DNA of 64,000 nucleotides from Rhynchopus sp. YZ270_cl-10 (GCA_964035575.1 OZ037909.1:682001-746000), one strand, 5' to 3'; positions 49,386-60,789 are shown, numbered from the stretch's first letter. Notes: a model not told the origin generated them from the sequence alone. Program-made: numbers and translations.

Positions 49386-51092
49386 TTTTTCTTTTTCTGA
49401 GAAAAGATGGAGGTGTCCATCGGGATCTCGTCTATTGTTAGTAGAAAACACACTCAGAAAATACACATGAATGGGCACATCAATGAAGCAGAATCAACAG
49501 ATGCAAAAGCAGACAACAAGGTATGCTTTCTTTGAGATAAGAAGGCCTTCCCAAGCTACAAAAAAAAACAGCAGGTGTACCACCGGAGAGCGGCTCTGTG
49601 ACGAAAGAACCGTACACCTGCAGCAAGATGTCACGCAGGGAAAAGGTATTTTGGTGTTTTTATGTCAGATATATGACTCATGGCACCAAAAAAAACAAAA
49701 TGAGAAGATGGAGATGGGGAATTACCGGATTTTTTTTTGAAAAAGGGTGTCTGGTATTTGGTGTTTGGTATATCGAGTGCATTATGTGTAGCTTTCTGTG
49801 CTTTGTATTGCTATGCATGTTGTGGCAACCACACACATACTGCGTTATTTGTTGTAAAGGGCTAACAAAATTTACAAATGGCACATATTTTGAGGGGGGA
49901 GTCACATAATTGCAAAATTGTATTTGCTTGTTTTTTCTTCTTCTTCTTCTCAATCATAACAAAGAGCAAAAAAAAAACACAGACAACCAGGTACCGAAGA
50001 ACCACACTACCGCAATACAGGCCTCATTTGTATCATTCAATAACGACGTTGTTTGCGGTATGAGAGAAAAGCAAAGGGGGAAAAGGGGGAATAGCGAAAA
50101 AATAGAACCCAGTCATATCAGTGTTCTGTGTCAAATGAGAACTTCATTTTTGAAGGGGGAAAACCTTCAGGGGTTTATTCCTGATGGAACGCAACTAAAT
50201 GGCATCGACTCGATGGCGAATTGTTATGGATGGATACAAAAAGGTAGTTCTCAAATCACACAGTTTCCAACTTGGTTTCCAAACACTTTTCGCATTACAT
50301 AACGTAAGCTTGAAGATCAATTTGGTTAGGGACGGGGCTAGAAAGTTTGGGTTTACAGGACAACAATACCCTGATACAGACACACATATGATGCCTGCAC
50401 AGTTAAGCTGTGGTCCAATCTCAAGAAGTAAAAAAAATCATCAAATATGGTAAGCAAATTGCAAGATAAACGGGAACCACCGTTAAACAAAAAATGAAAA
50501 AAAACAAAAAACAAAATACAACGAATGCATGCAAAGCGGGTGAAATAACATAATCTACACAATCACAAAAAATACAAACGTTTGAAGATTCTCCTGCACA
50601 GCGACACATTGTGTCACATCAAATCAAGTGGTTTTGCAGTTTTCATGCAGGGGACCGAATACAGGAAATTCCAAACTAGTGTAAGACTTGTGAAAAGATA
50701 GATGACGGCAGAATATTCTTACCCAATAAGCGGGTAAAAATCCAAAACCCCTTTATTATGGAGGGCATCACCATGTCAAAAGACAGGTAAAGGAAATAGC
50801 AAACTATTGCCTGAAGTACTCCTGGTTGGTGCACAAAATGGGAAGAGGGAGAAGAGCAAAGAAAAGAAACGAAAAACGCTAACCCTCATTGCAAAGACTC
50901 CACTCATGAACTGAAAGAAGGCAAAACTCTCTCTAGTACTGCAGTGGAGTCGAGTGCAACTTGAGGGAACCACGTCAGGCACAAATACGCGGAACCAATA
51001 CAAGGATGTAAGGCAGACGGACAAGAAGGGTGTTGGGTGGGGGGTGGCGTCTTTATTTAAGTAATGCTCAGTACGTGTGCACAGCTCTGTAC

Positions 51093-53087
51093 CTACATTT
51101 CAAAGGTTTCGTTGTGAACGTCAGCCTTCATCCAGTTGTACCGGCCTGCATACACTGACACAGCCTTCTTCGCCGCACCAGTCAGTGCATGTGGCCCACA
51201 TGTGAAAACTGCCAAATTCTCAAAGCACTTTGGGTCACCTAAACCTTCAAGGACCTTATCAATTGCAGGCCTCCCGTACTTGATTTTGCTGCCGAGCACT
51301 CCAAACTCGTTCTTGTTTCCGTTCACAACCCCCGTGTAGTGGATCTGCAGGTCCAGGTCGGACATGGTATTGATGCACGAGATAAGCTCATCTGCAAGGA
51401 GCTCAAGAAGCTCGACGTCACGCACTGCCCAGACAAGGGTCACTCTGCGCTGCACTGCCTGTCCCTCCAGCTCTTGGGGTTCTCTGCTCCGTGCACGCAG
51501 GTAGTTCAGTGCAGCAACCAACGGTGCGACACCCACACCACCGCCAACAAGCAGCACTCTCTCGTAGTTGAGCAGGTCCATCGAGGCAGCACCGCAGGGC
51601 TCGGACACACGCAGTAACGAACCTGTCTGCAGGTCTTGGATCATCTTGTCCGTCGACGTTCCTTTCCCCACGTTCTTCACAATAAGAGAAAAACCACACG
51701 TCTCCGGGTGCACACGCATCACAGAGAAGGGGTGCGACTGCAGCATGTTCGACTTGACACGCACCCTGACGTACATTCCTGGGAAGATGTCACGGAAGTT
51801 GAAGATCGACTCTTTTGTGGGCGGAACTGCAGGAGCAACAACCATCTTGGAGTATGCCTGCGAAGGGCTGTCGTCCTTGGACACCACTGTGTAGTAGGGC
51901 ACGATGAAGTTGCGCACAATCCTCTGTGCAATCAGGGAGATCACCCCAGGGATCAGGAACACTATTGTGGACGGGACGTGGATGATGGAGAAGACGAGGA
52001 CCAACGGAGTGAAGCACCAATGCGCCATGAGGAAGATGTGGTACGCACCCCTGCGCACAGGTGGCAGGGACGTCGCACACAGCGCAAACAGAAAGACAAT
52101 GGCAAGCGTTCCTGCAAGGTTGTTCACCTCGTCACCACCCCATTCAAATGCGTCCTCGCCGTCCACAATGTACGCAAAACCGTGCAGTGTCCCGACTGCC
52201 ATGAACAGAAACCCGATGATGCCGTGGAAGAACACAACCTTCTCGTGAGGCATCCCAAAGCAGATCCAGATCCAGCTCTGCCTCCCAAACGGCATCGAGA
52301 GGGTCACGCCCAGGAGCAGCTGCGCAACCTTGCCAAGGGACTTCTTACCGTCCTCGTCTGCAAAGAAGAAGCACACCGCCGCCGCTGCCCACATCACTCC
52401 CACCACGTAGACACCCACTCCCTTCACCAGCAGCCTTCCCAGGAAGCGTGGTGCCTCAAACGCATCGCGGCAGCACAGCTTTGCCAGTACCGCGAAGATC
52501 GCAGGCAGCAGCAGCAACACCAAAGCGAGGATCAGGTACACCACCCTCACCTCCTCCTCATCCTCATCCTCCTCATCCGCAGGAGTGGACTCCGTCACAG
52601 TCAGAAGAATTGTTGCATTGGACTTGTTTGTGTGCTTGGCACTGATGTCGAGGTTCGGCCCAATACTCCACATGATTGGTGTGGTGCCAAGAACGAGCAC
52701 TCTGTCAACAGAGTCACCAGTGTTCAGCAGACGTGTCATTGTGTAGGTCGTCTTCCCGTTGTTTGTGGTGGAAGTGATGCTGTTCAGGTTCTGCACTGCG
52801 TCGCGTGGTGGTTGAAACTGTCCCGTAGAGTGAGCATCCTCACATGATCCAGGCGTGGTTGTGGAGCAGGTGATGGTGTCTGCATCGCTCATGCTTGAGC
52901 CAAAGGCAACCGCACACCACTTATCAAAGTCGCAGATCAGCGACATCGACATCGTGTTGCCATCACTGCTGAGCGACCACTCAAACGACAGTTCATTTGT
53001 AGGAGTCAACGACTGCACAAAACCTGACACTGGCAGAACTGATGCCATGAAAAGAGCAAGAAACGGCAGCATCATGTTGGTATGCAT
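51093..53087 (-). CDS. DOMON-ferric reductase/NADPH oxidase-like fusion
   Basis: 664 residues from the ATG at 53087, ten bases after cttgcag. A signal peptide (1-22) leads to a DOMON-like domain (about 25-165; FEWSLSSDG, CAVAFGSSMSDADTI, IMWSIGP). An acidic linker (DEEDEDEEE) precedes five to six membrane helices. Two helices carry the heme-binding histidine pairs H288-x13-H302 and H356-x13-H370, the ferric-reductase/NOX spacing. The cytosolic part has the FAD motif HPFSVMR (452-458) and NAD(P) motifs GGGVGVAPL (515-523) and FTCGPHA near the C-terminus. It should move electrons from cytosolic NADPH across a membrane to an acceptor, perhaps iron or oxygen, with the DOMON heme domain outside. 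The longer open frame upstream starts without ATG and is excluded. Confidence 0.88.
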   Translation of the reverse strand: MHTNMMLPFLALFMASVLPVSGFVQSLTPTNELSFEWSLSSDGNTMSMSLICDFDKWCAVAFGSSMSDADTITCSTTTPGSCEDAHSTGQFQPPRDAVQNLNSITSTTNNGKTTYTMTRLLNTGDSVDRVLVLGTTPIMWSIGPNLDISAKHTNKSNATILLTVTESTPADEEDEDEEEVRVVYLILALVLLLLPAIFAVLAKLCCRDAFEAPRFLGRLLVKGVGVYVVGVMWAAAAVCFFFADEDGKKSLGKVAQLLLGVTLSMPFGRQSWIWICFGMPHEKVVFFHGIIGFLFMAVGTLHGFAYIVDGEDAFEWGGDEVNNLAGTLAIVFLFALCATSLPPVRRGAYHIFLMAHWCFTPLVLVFSIIHVPSTIVFLIPGVISLIAQRIVRNFIVPYYTVVSKDDSPSQAYSKMVVAPAVPPTKESIFNFRDIFPGMYVRVRVKSNMLQSHPFSVMRVHPETCGFSLIVKNVGKGTSTDKMIQDLQTGSLLRVSEPCGAASMDLLNYERVLLVGGGVGVAPLVAALNYLRARSREPQELEGQAVQRRVTLVWAVRDVELLELLADELISCINTMSDLDLQIHYTGVVNGNKNEFGVLGSKIKYGRPAIDKVLEGLGDPKCFENLAVFTCGPHALTGAAKKAVSVYAGRYNWMKADVHNETFEM

Positions 53088-53409
53088 AGGGAATTCCTGC
53101 AAGTGTGAGGGTGTGAAGGAGAGGGGGGGAGGCAGAGGGGAATCTGGAAGATGAGCAAAATGAAATAAGAACAGCCGGTTCAGGCTTGGGCTACGCACCG
53201 CATAAGCACCTCCGCCCATAAGTCTTCTCCTTCCCAACAGCAGGGAGAGGTGTGCCGAGGGAGCGGCCCTCCCACCCACTATGCAACAACCCATGTTGCA
53301 AGCCAGCCCCACACTAACCCTAGCTTTTAACCTCAAAAAGCAGGTTGCAAATAGCCTCGGAAGCCCCACCCCCACCCAAGATAAGCTGTCCTCTTGGTGG
53401 CCAATGCTT

Positions 53410-53704
53410 TCCCAGAGCAGGCAGAGTGGTGACCGTTGTGTGACAGTGACTTCGTGAGGGGAAATAAAACACTGAACGTGTTTTTCTACGCGAATGAGCG
53501 CGTGACGTTCAGTGCCGGAGAGTCGTTCACAGCGGAGCAACACGGCGCCGTTGTTCCTGTCCACCAGGTTGCACACAGTCTCGGTGATCTGGGGTTCTTG
53601 ATTTCCTTCCCGTTTCCAACGAAGTACGGGGTGTAGGGGATGCGCTGCTTTGCCGTCTTCGCACCTGCAATGTTGATGAGGTCAACGCCGTGGCTGTCAG
53701 ACAT
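53410..53704 (-). pseudogene. Possible gene remnant upstream of the DOMON-reductase
   Basis: An ATG at 53704 opens MSDSHGVDLINIAGAKTAKQ then PYTPYFVGNGKEIKN. After an apparent one-base shift a second protein-like stretch follows, QITETVCNLVDRNNGAVLLR then RHALIRVEKHVQCFISPHEV. Each part reads well but they are in different frames, so this is either a decayed gene or has an intron I could not place. The opposite strand is also open here. No family recognised. Confidence 0.3.
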
Positions 53705-53734
53705 GCATGAAAAGGCCAATAAAATGGTAAATTT

Positions 53735-53945
53735 AGTTGTTGATGCAGACACCTCCGACTGACCCACGCACGATGCCAGCCATCCGGATGAAAGCACTAA
53801 AAACAAATTGATCGAATGAAAGCACAAGCACCTGCGGACAACAGAACGTGTCAAAAGGAAACATAATGGCTTGCCCGTACCTAGTAGTAAACGGGGGCGG
53901 CGGCCCACCTTCTGCTGAAGAGTTGCGAGCTGACAGGTACTCACG
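53735..53945 (-). repeat. Dispersed repeat S3, full-length copy
   Basis: gttgttgatgcagacacctc through ataatggcttgcccgtacct to ctgctgaagagttgcgagc. It contains a small internal duplication (gaaagcac twice). Lies about 30 bases above the gene remnant at 53704. Confidence 0.75.
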
Positions 53946-55275
53946 TACAAAGTCTTCGGGATTGATGGGTATAGGGGCGGGAGACGGACGCGAGCATCAG
54001 CACAGGTAGTGCGGCTGACACGGCGAGGAGGAGCTAAGAGATCTTTTCGGCTTCCGTCAGCTCCACAGCCTCTTGACTAGTGTGGCTGCACGTTGCTCTA
54101 CCGCAGAGTGCGGGTACAGCATGTCCCTGGTTCCCCCAGAACACAAGGGCAGACCAAAGAGAAGCCGCAAGAAAAAGCGGAAAATTGACCACACGGGAGG
54201 CAAGGGGCTGCCGTGAACGCCGCAAACAACCTGCTACAAAACTTGCAAACCCGCAAACCACTCCACGTTTTCCCGAGCCTCGTTGCAAACTGACGGGAAC
54301 TCTATAACATCACGTCAACACGGAGGTGGGCCTATCGACACCACCGGGGTGGGGGCCTTGGGGGCGCACCCGACCAAAAAATATTCAGAAATTAAGAGAT
54401 GCACAAAAACAACGATTGTACACCACATCTTACAAACGAAAGAAACAACCCCCTGGTTGCGGATATGCAAGCCCAGGCAGCGGAGACGCAAAGAGTCTGG
54501 GGCAGCATTGACGGCACCCACCAACAGCAGGTCGCAAACCTCACTGCGATCTCCAACGCGAACGCAGCAACGCTGTCAGCACAGCAGGCACAGCGCTGAG
54601 ACGGAGCACACAAGCTCGGAACTGCGGTTAACAAATCTTCGCTGCTGCGACAGAAGAATGCCAGAACCGCCTCAGCAGCTATGTTAACAGGACAGCGTCA
54701 CACAAAGCCCTCAGCCAGCTCCCAAACCCCGCAGACGACAGAAACCTGTGGTAAGGCACGGTTAGCCCCCTTGGCATGACCCCCCCTCTCCCCCCTCCCC
54801 CAATGAACCTTTTCCTCACAATGGTTTGTGCTAACGGAAACCAAGCATCTCTTCATTCACATCGAAAGACGAAAATGGGGTGCAGAACACCTCCTTTGCA
54901 CCACTGTCTCGCATTGGCAACCATCTCTCCACCACTGCACCACCCCACGGTTGATACAACGATGACTCACGCCAACGTGCACAACACCCCCCCTACAAGG
55001 GTCGCCAACATACGCACACCACAGCATCAGTGACAACTGAAGCCTGGTAGAGCCGTCCCTCCTCTCTCACCTCTCCTCTCTCCACATGCGTGGCCACCCA
55101 CCCGGACAACCTTCCCTATGACAACATAGCCACAACATGGCACCATGTTCTCCTACACTACAAGGTGCCCTTCTATTAAGGGTGCACTGCCATGCAACTG
55201 CTTCTCCCTTCTGCAGGTCGCAGCTCTGCAAAAAAAGACACTTTACACCTCCCCCATCCCTCACCTCTCTGCCCT

Positions 55276-55375
55276 GCCCTCTGCAGCACCCCTCTGACTC
55301 TGGCCGGCCTACCCTCTACCCCTGACGATCTCTCTCTACCTCTTCCCTGATGAACCCCTCAGGTTATTCCCCATG
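55276..55375. repeat. Direct repeat A, copy 1 (100 bp)
   Basis: gccctctgcagcacccctct to gatgaacccctcaggttatt; matches 55827-55927 at about 90%. Confidence 0.85.
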
Positions 55376-55826
55376 CCCACCAGCATGTGGACAGATGTAC
55401 AGATGGAGGCCACCTACAAAGGCGGTTGTCCCCCGCTCTCCTCTCCACAACCCCCACCCCTCCCTCGGCATACCCCGAAAGGCGAATTTGGATTCGCCCT
55501 ATATTCGGATGGGACCCCACCCACCCCACCTCCCGCAACAGCTCATCCCATAGGCATGATGGTGTGTACTCAACCTTCTGTTGCTGACGTGCAGTACGAC
55601 GCAGGATGGGTGTTTCTTCCTGACAGAGAAGAGCTGGGACCGTTAGGGGGGAAACACATCCAAGCCCTCACCACCCCCCGACCTTCGCACGCCTCAACAC
55701 AAAAGGCAAGATGCCAACACCATCCCGCAGGCGTCATCTCTTCTCTCAGGAGGCAAGGGATGAGCACACAGTCCATACCCCCTCTGTAGCATCCCCTCTT
55801 CCCAGTGTTGGACAGCGTGGCTAGGT

Positions 55827-55927
55827 GCCCTCTGCAGCACCCCTCTGACTCTGGTCGGCCTACCCTCTACCCCTGACGCATCTCTATCTACTTCTTCTCT
55901 GATGAACCCCTCAGGTCATTCCCCATG
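55827..55927. repeat. Direct repeat A, copy 2
   Basis: Same orientation, offset by about 551 bases from copy 1. Confidence 0.85.
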
Positions 55928-57552
55928 ATATATCTACGAAGGCGTTGTTCCCCCCTCACCCGCATCACCATCTCCAACGAAAGGGTCGCCACATAGATGC
56001 TGCATGCTGCACTCGGGAACCAAACAACTGAGAGCACATGAAACCATAAACCCCCCCTTATGCCCGACACCCCACATGATCGCTTGAAGGGGTTTTGCTT
56101 TGAAGAACCGCACATGAGCAAACCCAACCGAAATGCAAACCACACATAAGCCCCATACGACACACACCGCACCATCCGTCTCCGCGACTCTCGGAGGATG
56201 AAGAGGGGGCCACGTTTACAACGCTTGCACCACCAGTACACCTCCACGACTGCGCATCGACTTCCTCCCCACCACACAAAGAGAGCAGCAGTTCGCAAGA
56301 CGACCTGAGACACCTCCTCTTCACCAAGCTTTCGAAAAACGCACCCACTTTCCCCAACCCCCGACTCTACTCTCTCCGTACAAACACAAATCCCTGGGCC
56401 CTGTCAAAACCCTTACTAAGGTTCCACTATTCTACCCCTCCCCTCCCCCAACTACTGCAGACTTTGGGGACACTTCCCGTAAACACTGCCTCAGTGCGTT
56501 CAGGGATACATTCTCGCAATGGGTACCCTCATGCACTGTGAAGACGCATGCGAGACATTGTGCATGCACACCCCGCATGCACATTGGGAGGTGCTGTACA
56601 CTACACGTTGCTTTTCTTGCGCCCTCCTCCTCCCTCCCCTGCGCAGCTGTGCCCTTGCACCAGAACGTCGTTCTCATTTCTCCTCACACCCCACGATCTA
56701 CAGATAAGAAGGCGTTCACCTCGTGGGGATGACGACGATGATGCCGATGCCGTCCTCGCCCCTACCCCTAAGGCCCCTTCTGCTTCAAAGCCAGCCATGA
56801 CAGCACATCGGGTGAACCTGATATGCGTCGTAAGAACCCCTCCCCCCCACACCATCCCTGCATCGGATGGTCCACCCCCAGGGGAAAACCCTCAGCAGGT
56901 GGACCAAGGTAAAGACGGAAACGTTTGCCCCTCAATCCCATGCCCCTAGTCGGATTGCAGCAAAAAAAAAAGAGTTGACAACAAAAGAAGGGTTTGGTAA
57001 GAATCACCTAAAGTCCCTGGGAGCCTGACCCTGGGTGTAAAGGCTCGCCGGCTCCTTTCGTTGCTTTCGGCAATTCCCAGCCTGACTCCCCTCGACCTCC
57101 CTCAAAGGCACGTAGTGTCCCAGATTCCCCATTCTCCCCAAGGACTTCTTGCTCGAACATGCAAATCGCAATGAAGGCAGCAGGCACTGGCGTGTTGTGT
57201 GCTATCGAACGTCTGGAGTGTTTCACTAGGGAGTTGCTCACTGGAAAAAAAACTGAAAGAACAAAAAAAAAAGTTTTTTGTTAGTTCATGCATTCCTTTG
57301 AGGATACTCAACCGGATACACACAAAGTCCCTCCCCCCCCCCCTTCTCCACCAGCTAAAGGTTTCCCACCCCTTGTCCACGCACAGGTCGGTGCTGCAAT
57401 CAGGTGTGCCTTGGGGTACACAAGGACACACATTGCATCCACACACTGCAGCTTAGCCTCAATGGTGGTTCGTGCACACGTGACAACCTGGCATGACCTG
57501 GCGTAGAGCATATACCATATGCAATGCTTTGCACCCACACAGCGCGCGACAC

Positions 57553-57720
57553 ACAACTCGATCGATTGCATCGAACGGTGTTCAGTCGTCGGGGGGTGAG
57601 CATGCACAAAAAAAAAGAAGAGAAAAACAGCGGCAGTATACCCACCCCATTTCCATCCCAAACCAACCCCACACACACACACACAACAGATCAACTGAGT
57701 TGAACTGTGTCATCACTGTG
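57553..57720. repeat. Direct repeat B, copy 1
   Basis: acaactcgatcgattgcatc, tcgtcggggggtgagcatgc and gatcaactgagttgaactgt. The last is itself a near-palindrome. About 50 bases longer than copy 2 in the middle. Confidence 0.85.
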
Positions 57721-57817
57721 TCGGACAGCCAAGCCGGTCTAAAACCCCTCTCATCACCCCACGGCGACTCTACTGCGTTCTCCGTCCAGTGGAAGAGGAA
57801 GAGGAAGAACGTGGTGA

Positions 57818-57926
57818 ACAACTCGATCGATCGCATCGAACGGTGTTAAGTCGTCGGGGGGGTGAGCATGCACAAAAAGAAACCACACACAACAGATCAA
57901 CTGAGTTGAACTGTGTACCACTGTGC
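57818..57926. repeat. Direct repeat B, copy 2
   Basis: Partner of 57553-57720 with the central A- and CA-rich stretch deleted or not expanded. Confidence 0.85.
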
Positions 57927-58009
57927 AACATCACAACCAAAAAAAACGCCATAAACTCACCACCTCTCACCTCTCTCTTCGCCTCTCCTCTACCGGAAGA
58001 AAATGAAAG

Positions 58010-58075
58010 TGAAGTTATTGATGCAGGCACCTCCGACTGACCCACGTACGATGCCAGCCATCCGATGAAAACATA
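58010..58075 (-). repeat. Dispersed repeat S3, short copy
   Basis: gaagttattgatgcaggcac, ctccgactgacccacgtacg; stops after atccgatgaaaac. Confidence 0.7.
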
Positions 58076-58884
58076 ACATTGTGCTGGTTCACAACCCTCT
58101 CAACCCCCTCATGCTCACACAGCAAGGTCTGAACCTCTCTCATCACATCCGAGTATAGGAGCTGTGCAGCACATCACTCAACAAACCAGCGTGCCCAATG
58201 CAGGCATAAGACTTGAATGGTAAGGCATGGAATAATTCTCTCATTTCCCCCTTTGTCCCCTTCCTTCAAACCCAAAGACACTGCAGGCGCAACATAGCCG
58301 AACTACGTAGAGAGGGGGGGAAACGAAGCTAGGTTTTCGTGTCTCAGCGGTACAGCATTGAATTGGCTATCTTCACCTGAACCTCCCCCTCCCCCCGTCA
58401 CCCCTAGATGGAACTGCAGGCGGCTCTCGTCCATAACACAATGTTTTGTTTGTTACGGAGAAAGGCTATTGCTAGAACTACATGAGGTGCAAAAAAAAAA
58501 ATCAGAGGGGGGTAATTTTTTTTTTTGTCAGTTTCTTTCCAAAAGAAGAAAAAACGATCTATGGGTGACCGCTTTCATATTCTTACAAAAAAAAAGGTGA
58601 AGTTGTAGTGCAAACACCTCTGGGACGCAGGCACTGACAAAAAGAACACGGTCACAACATATCCACACGGGGGGTTTTTCATAGAAAAGAAGTCTGACAG
58701 AGTCTGGCAGACTCTCCGATGTATACGGTACATTAGGTTCTGCATCTTTCAAAATCATTTTTTTTTCTCCGACCCATTTCCAGCTCTAAGTGCAAAAAAG
58801 AAGAAAAAAAATCACCTCATCTCAGAACACCCGATGGAGGGCGATGGTCGGACCCCTCATCGCTTCCCTTCCCTTCCTCCCTCT
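58076..58884. other. Intergenic gap with S2 repeat
   Basis: Holds S2 at 58597-58641 and a tRNA-like box A (gtctcagcggtacagc) near 58340 without a matching box B. No gene supported. Confidence 0.4.
58597..58641 (-). repeat. Dispersed repeat S2, short copy
   Basis: ggtgaagttgtagtgcaaac followed by acctctgggacgcaggcact, preceded by an A-run. Confidence 0.7.
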
Positions 58885-60789
58885 CTAAGGAAGCCGGGTC
58901 GACTCCACAACTTCTGCTGCCTTTGCGTTCCAGACACGGAGGTTTTTTGCTTTGATGAGGTTTGGTGTGGTTGCGACAGTGACGTTCGCTGGCCAAGCTG
59001 GTCCTTCTGCAGGGACCACCCCGACAGTCAACCCTGGGCACGTTGTGTATCCAAACCCCTCGATGCTGATTTCCGCACAACACCGTGCTGGAGAGATGAA
59101 CCCCGCTCCTGCCTCAGCCTTATCCCAATCCTCCGCCACCACAGAGGCTGCGTCAAATGGCTTCAAAAAGTACAGCCCCGACAATGTGATCGTTTCCTGA
59201 GCCTTCTTTGGTGAGCACTTCCAGACCACGCCTCGCTGCCCTGAAGCTTCCTTCGCAGATTTAATCGCCCCTGAAGAACAAGAAAGGGTGTGTCCCGTGG
59301 CGCTGTGGTTTCTCCCGAAGTTCAGCGCAATGCTGAGATCGAGAGAAGGAGGAGCCTGTTTTGACGCCTTTGCTTGCGGGGTGAGATTAAGGGTGATCTG
59401 AAGTTTAATGTCAAATCCCATTGTCGCTTCGGCTTGCGTCGGGGCAACCGGGGTTCTAGTAGCAACAAAGGTGGAGGTAACACAGCGCGTCCCGCTGTTT
59501 GCGTTGAAACTCATCATCGCCTTGTCAAAGCTTGTTGCAAGAATCGCCGAGGTCTGGTTAAAGGTAGCAAATTTACTCTGACGAATCTTTGCCATTTCGA
59601 ACCCTTTGGGCGATTTCACCGTCACTTCTGCTAGGGGATATGCCTTGCCAAAGGAGCCACCTTTATCGTCGGAGGAGACCATATAGTTTACTGAGACTTG
59701 GCTTTCTCCGTCCGCAATTTTTTGGAAATTATCCGTTAAATTTAATGCGACAGAACTTCCCCTTACAGAAGACTGCGAAGCCCTAAACGACTCTCTCAAA
59801 TCAGCAGACGACAGCTGTCGGTGTGTTGGGGAATATCCTCCATCCTCTCCACCATCTCTTGGTGTAACGTCGCCTCCTCCTACCCCTCCCCCTCCCCCTG
59901 CCCCTGCCCCTACCCCACGAGGTGTTTGCTCTCCAAAGGCCCTCGGTGTGACGTCCCCTACTGATCCAACGTCAGAGAGGTCGCTGCAAGAATTTGGTCC
60001 TGGAAGAAAGGGTTCTCCCTTATCAAAGGGCAGCCGCATAGGGTTGGGTGGTGAGTTTGGTTCGTCGTCGAGGACAGTTGTTTTGGTGCCGGTGATGTCG
60101 CCTGAAATGGTTTCGATGATAAACAGTTTAATAGCCGCAGAGGGTTTGCTAGCAGACCCTGCAGACTGTGCAGGGAAGGTTGGCAGGGCTGTAGGACCAC
60201 CCGGTTGTCTTTGTGACGCAGTCGCTGATATACCTCTTTGTGTTGACCCGGTGCTCACAACCTTGCAGACATCGATGCAACGCCGGACGTCATGCAAATT
60301 GTGTGTCATAGGTGAACCCAGTGGTATAGTCTTTGCAAGGTGGAGACGAATCTTTTTGAGATCAAGATGGCAGCCTCGGCAGACCTCGACAAAGGATTCG
60401 AGAAAGTCAAGCGCAAAAGCGACAGGGCCTTCGTGGACACAGAGCTCGTCGGTGTCGCCGAAGTGGGACACCAACGGTACAGCACTGCACAGTACACTTA
60501 ACCCTTCGCAGCCAAGACGCACCACAGGCCATGTCTGTTGCAAAACCCCCACCCACCCACCCCCACCAGCCCACTCCAATGCAGTACCCTTCGCAGGCAA
60601 ACCCCACCCATCTCCTCGTGGTGTGGCGACCATCTTCCCCCACGCAGCACGTTCCGGAAGTGCATGTGCCGGGACACCTTTCGCAACACACAACGCCTGG
60701 TGTCGACATTCCACAGTAGGAAATGTCTTGTGCAGAATGACCTCTCCATCTATGCTGGTAATGCTTAAAAGGCGCAGTGAAAACGGCAT
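58885..60789 (-). CDS. AP5M1: AP-5 adaptor complex mu subunit
   Basis: 634 residues against about 490 in human. SITSIDGEVILHKTFPTVEC matches the AP5M1 start ('..f...~PTVE.R'). WPVVRLGCEGLSVLCSAVPL matches its 'WPvv....d.iya.vPLv' segment. The C-terminal half is a mu-homology domain: TMGFDIKLQITLNLTPQAK, a beta-rich stretch, and near the end NLIKAKNLRVWNAKA, matching the terminal '..Y.iWNskAp'. A Gly/Ser/Pro-rich, phosphosite-like insert at about 215-350 accounts for the extra length. AP-5 sorts cargo from late endosomes and works with spatacsin and spastizin. The start is the ATG at 60789; the longer open frame above it lacks one in good context. Confidence 0.75.
   Translation of the reverse strand: MPFSLRLLSITSIDGEVILHKTFPTVECRHQALCVAKGVPAHALPERAAWGKMVATPRGDGWGLPAKGTALEWAGGGGWVGVLQQTWPVVRLGCEGLSVLCSAVPLVSHFGDTDELCVHEGPVAFALDFLESFVEVCRGCHLDLKKIRLHLAKTIPLGSPMTHNLHDVRRCIDVCKVVSTGSTQRGISATASQRQPGGPTALPTFPAQSAGSASKPSAAIKLFIIETISGDITGTKTTVLDDEPNSPPNPMRLPFDKGEPFLPGPNSCSDLSDVGSVGDVTPRAFGEQTPRGVGAGAGGGGGVGGGDVTPRDGGEDGGYSPTHRQLSSADLRESFRASQSSVRGSSVALNLTDNFQKIADGESQVSVNYMVSSDDKGGSFGKAYPLAEVTVKSPKGFEMAKIRQSKFATFNQTSAILATSFDKAMMSFNANSGTRCVTSTFVATRTPVAPTQAEATMGFDIKLQITLNLTPQAKASKQAPPSLDLSIALNFGRNHSATGHTLSCSSGAIKSAKEASGQRGVVWKCSPKKAQETITLSGLYFLKPFDAASVVAEDWDKAEAGAGFISPARCCAEISIEGFGYTTCPGLTVGVVPAEGPAWPANVTVATTPNLIKAKNLRVWNAKAAEVVESTRLP

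Larger units (their letters stand above)
48508..51092. other. Long intergenic gap with S6 and S1 repeats
   Basis: Holds S6 (48585-48648) and S1 (49328-49385). A short minus-strand frame, MAENPQQVRVNIFGWFLVV (49003 downward), has a good start context (acaATGGC) and one hydrophobic stretch and could be a small gene or first exon, but is unproven. caccgtccgtcgtttctatt near 49230 resembles sequence near 45000. The rest is A/T-rich. Confidence 0.35.
53946..58009. other. 4-kb repeat-rich block without a confident gene
   Basis: C/A-rich sequence unlike its surroundings. It contains two different direct-repeat pairs. Short protein-like frames on the plus strand, for example a basic stretch GRPKRSRKKKRKIDHTGGKG near 54150, a helical MQAQAAETQRVWGSIDGTHQ near 54465 and DVQYDAGWVFLPDREELGPL near 55577, suggest a decayed mobile element or an old gene, but I cannot assign a family or ends. 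It sits between two S3 copies. Confidence 0.4.

Noticed and set aside
49471-49740. 89-codon plus-strand frame
   Set aside because: Composition is Lys/Gln-rich from A-runs; the complementary strand also has an open, equally weak frame.
53088-53576. In-frame upstream extension of the DOMON-reductase to 827 codons
   Set aside because: It starts at a GTG, would place the signal peptide internally, and a good acceptor sits ten bases above the ATG at 53087.
58326-58380. Possible tRNA from gtctcagcggtacagc
   Set aside because: A box-A-like motif only; no box B or cloverleaf can be drawn.
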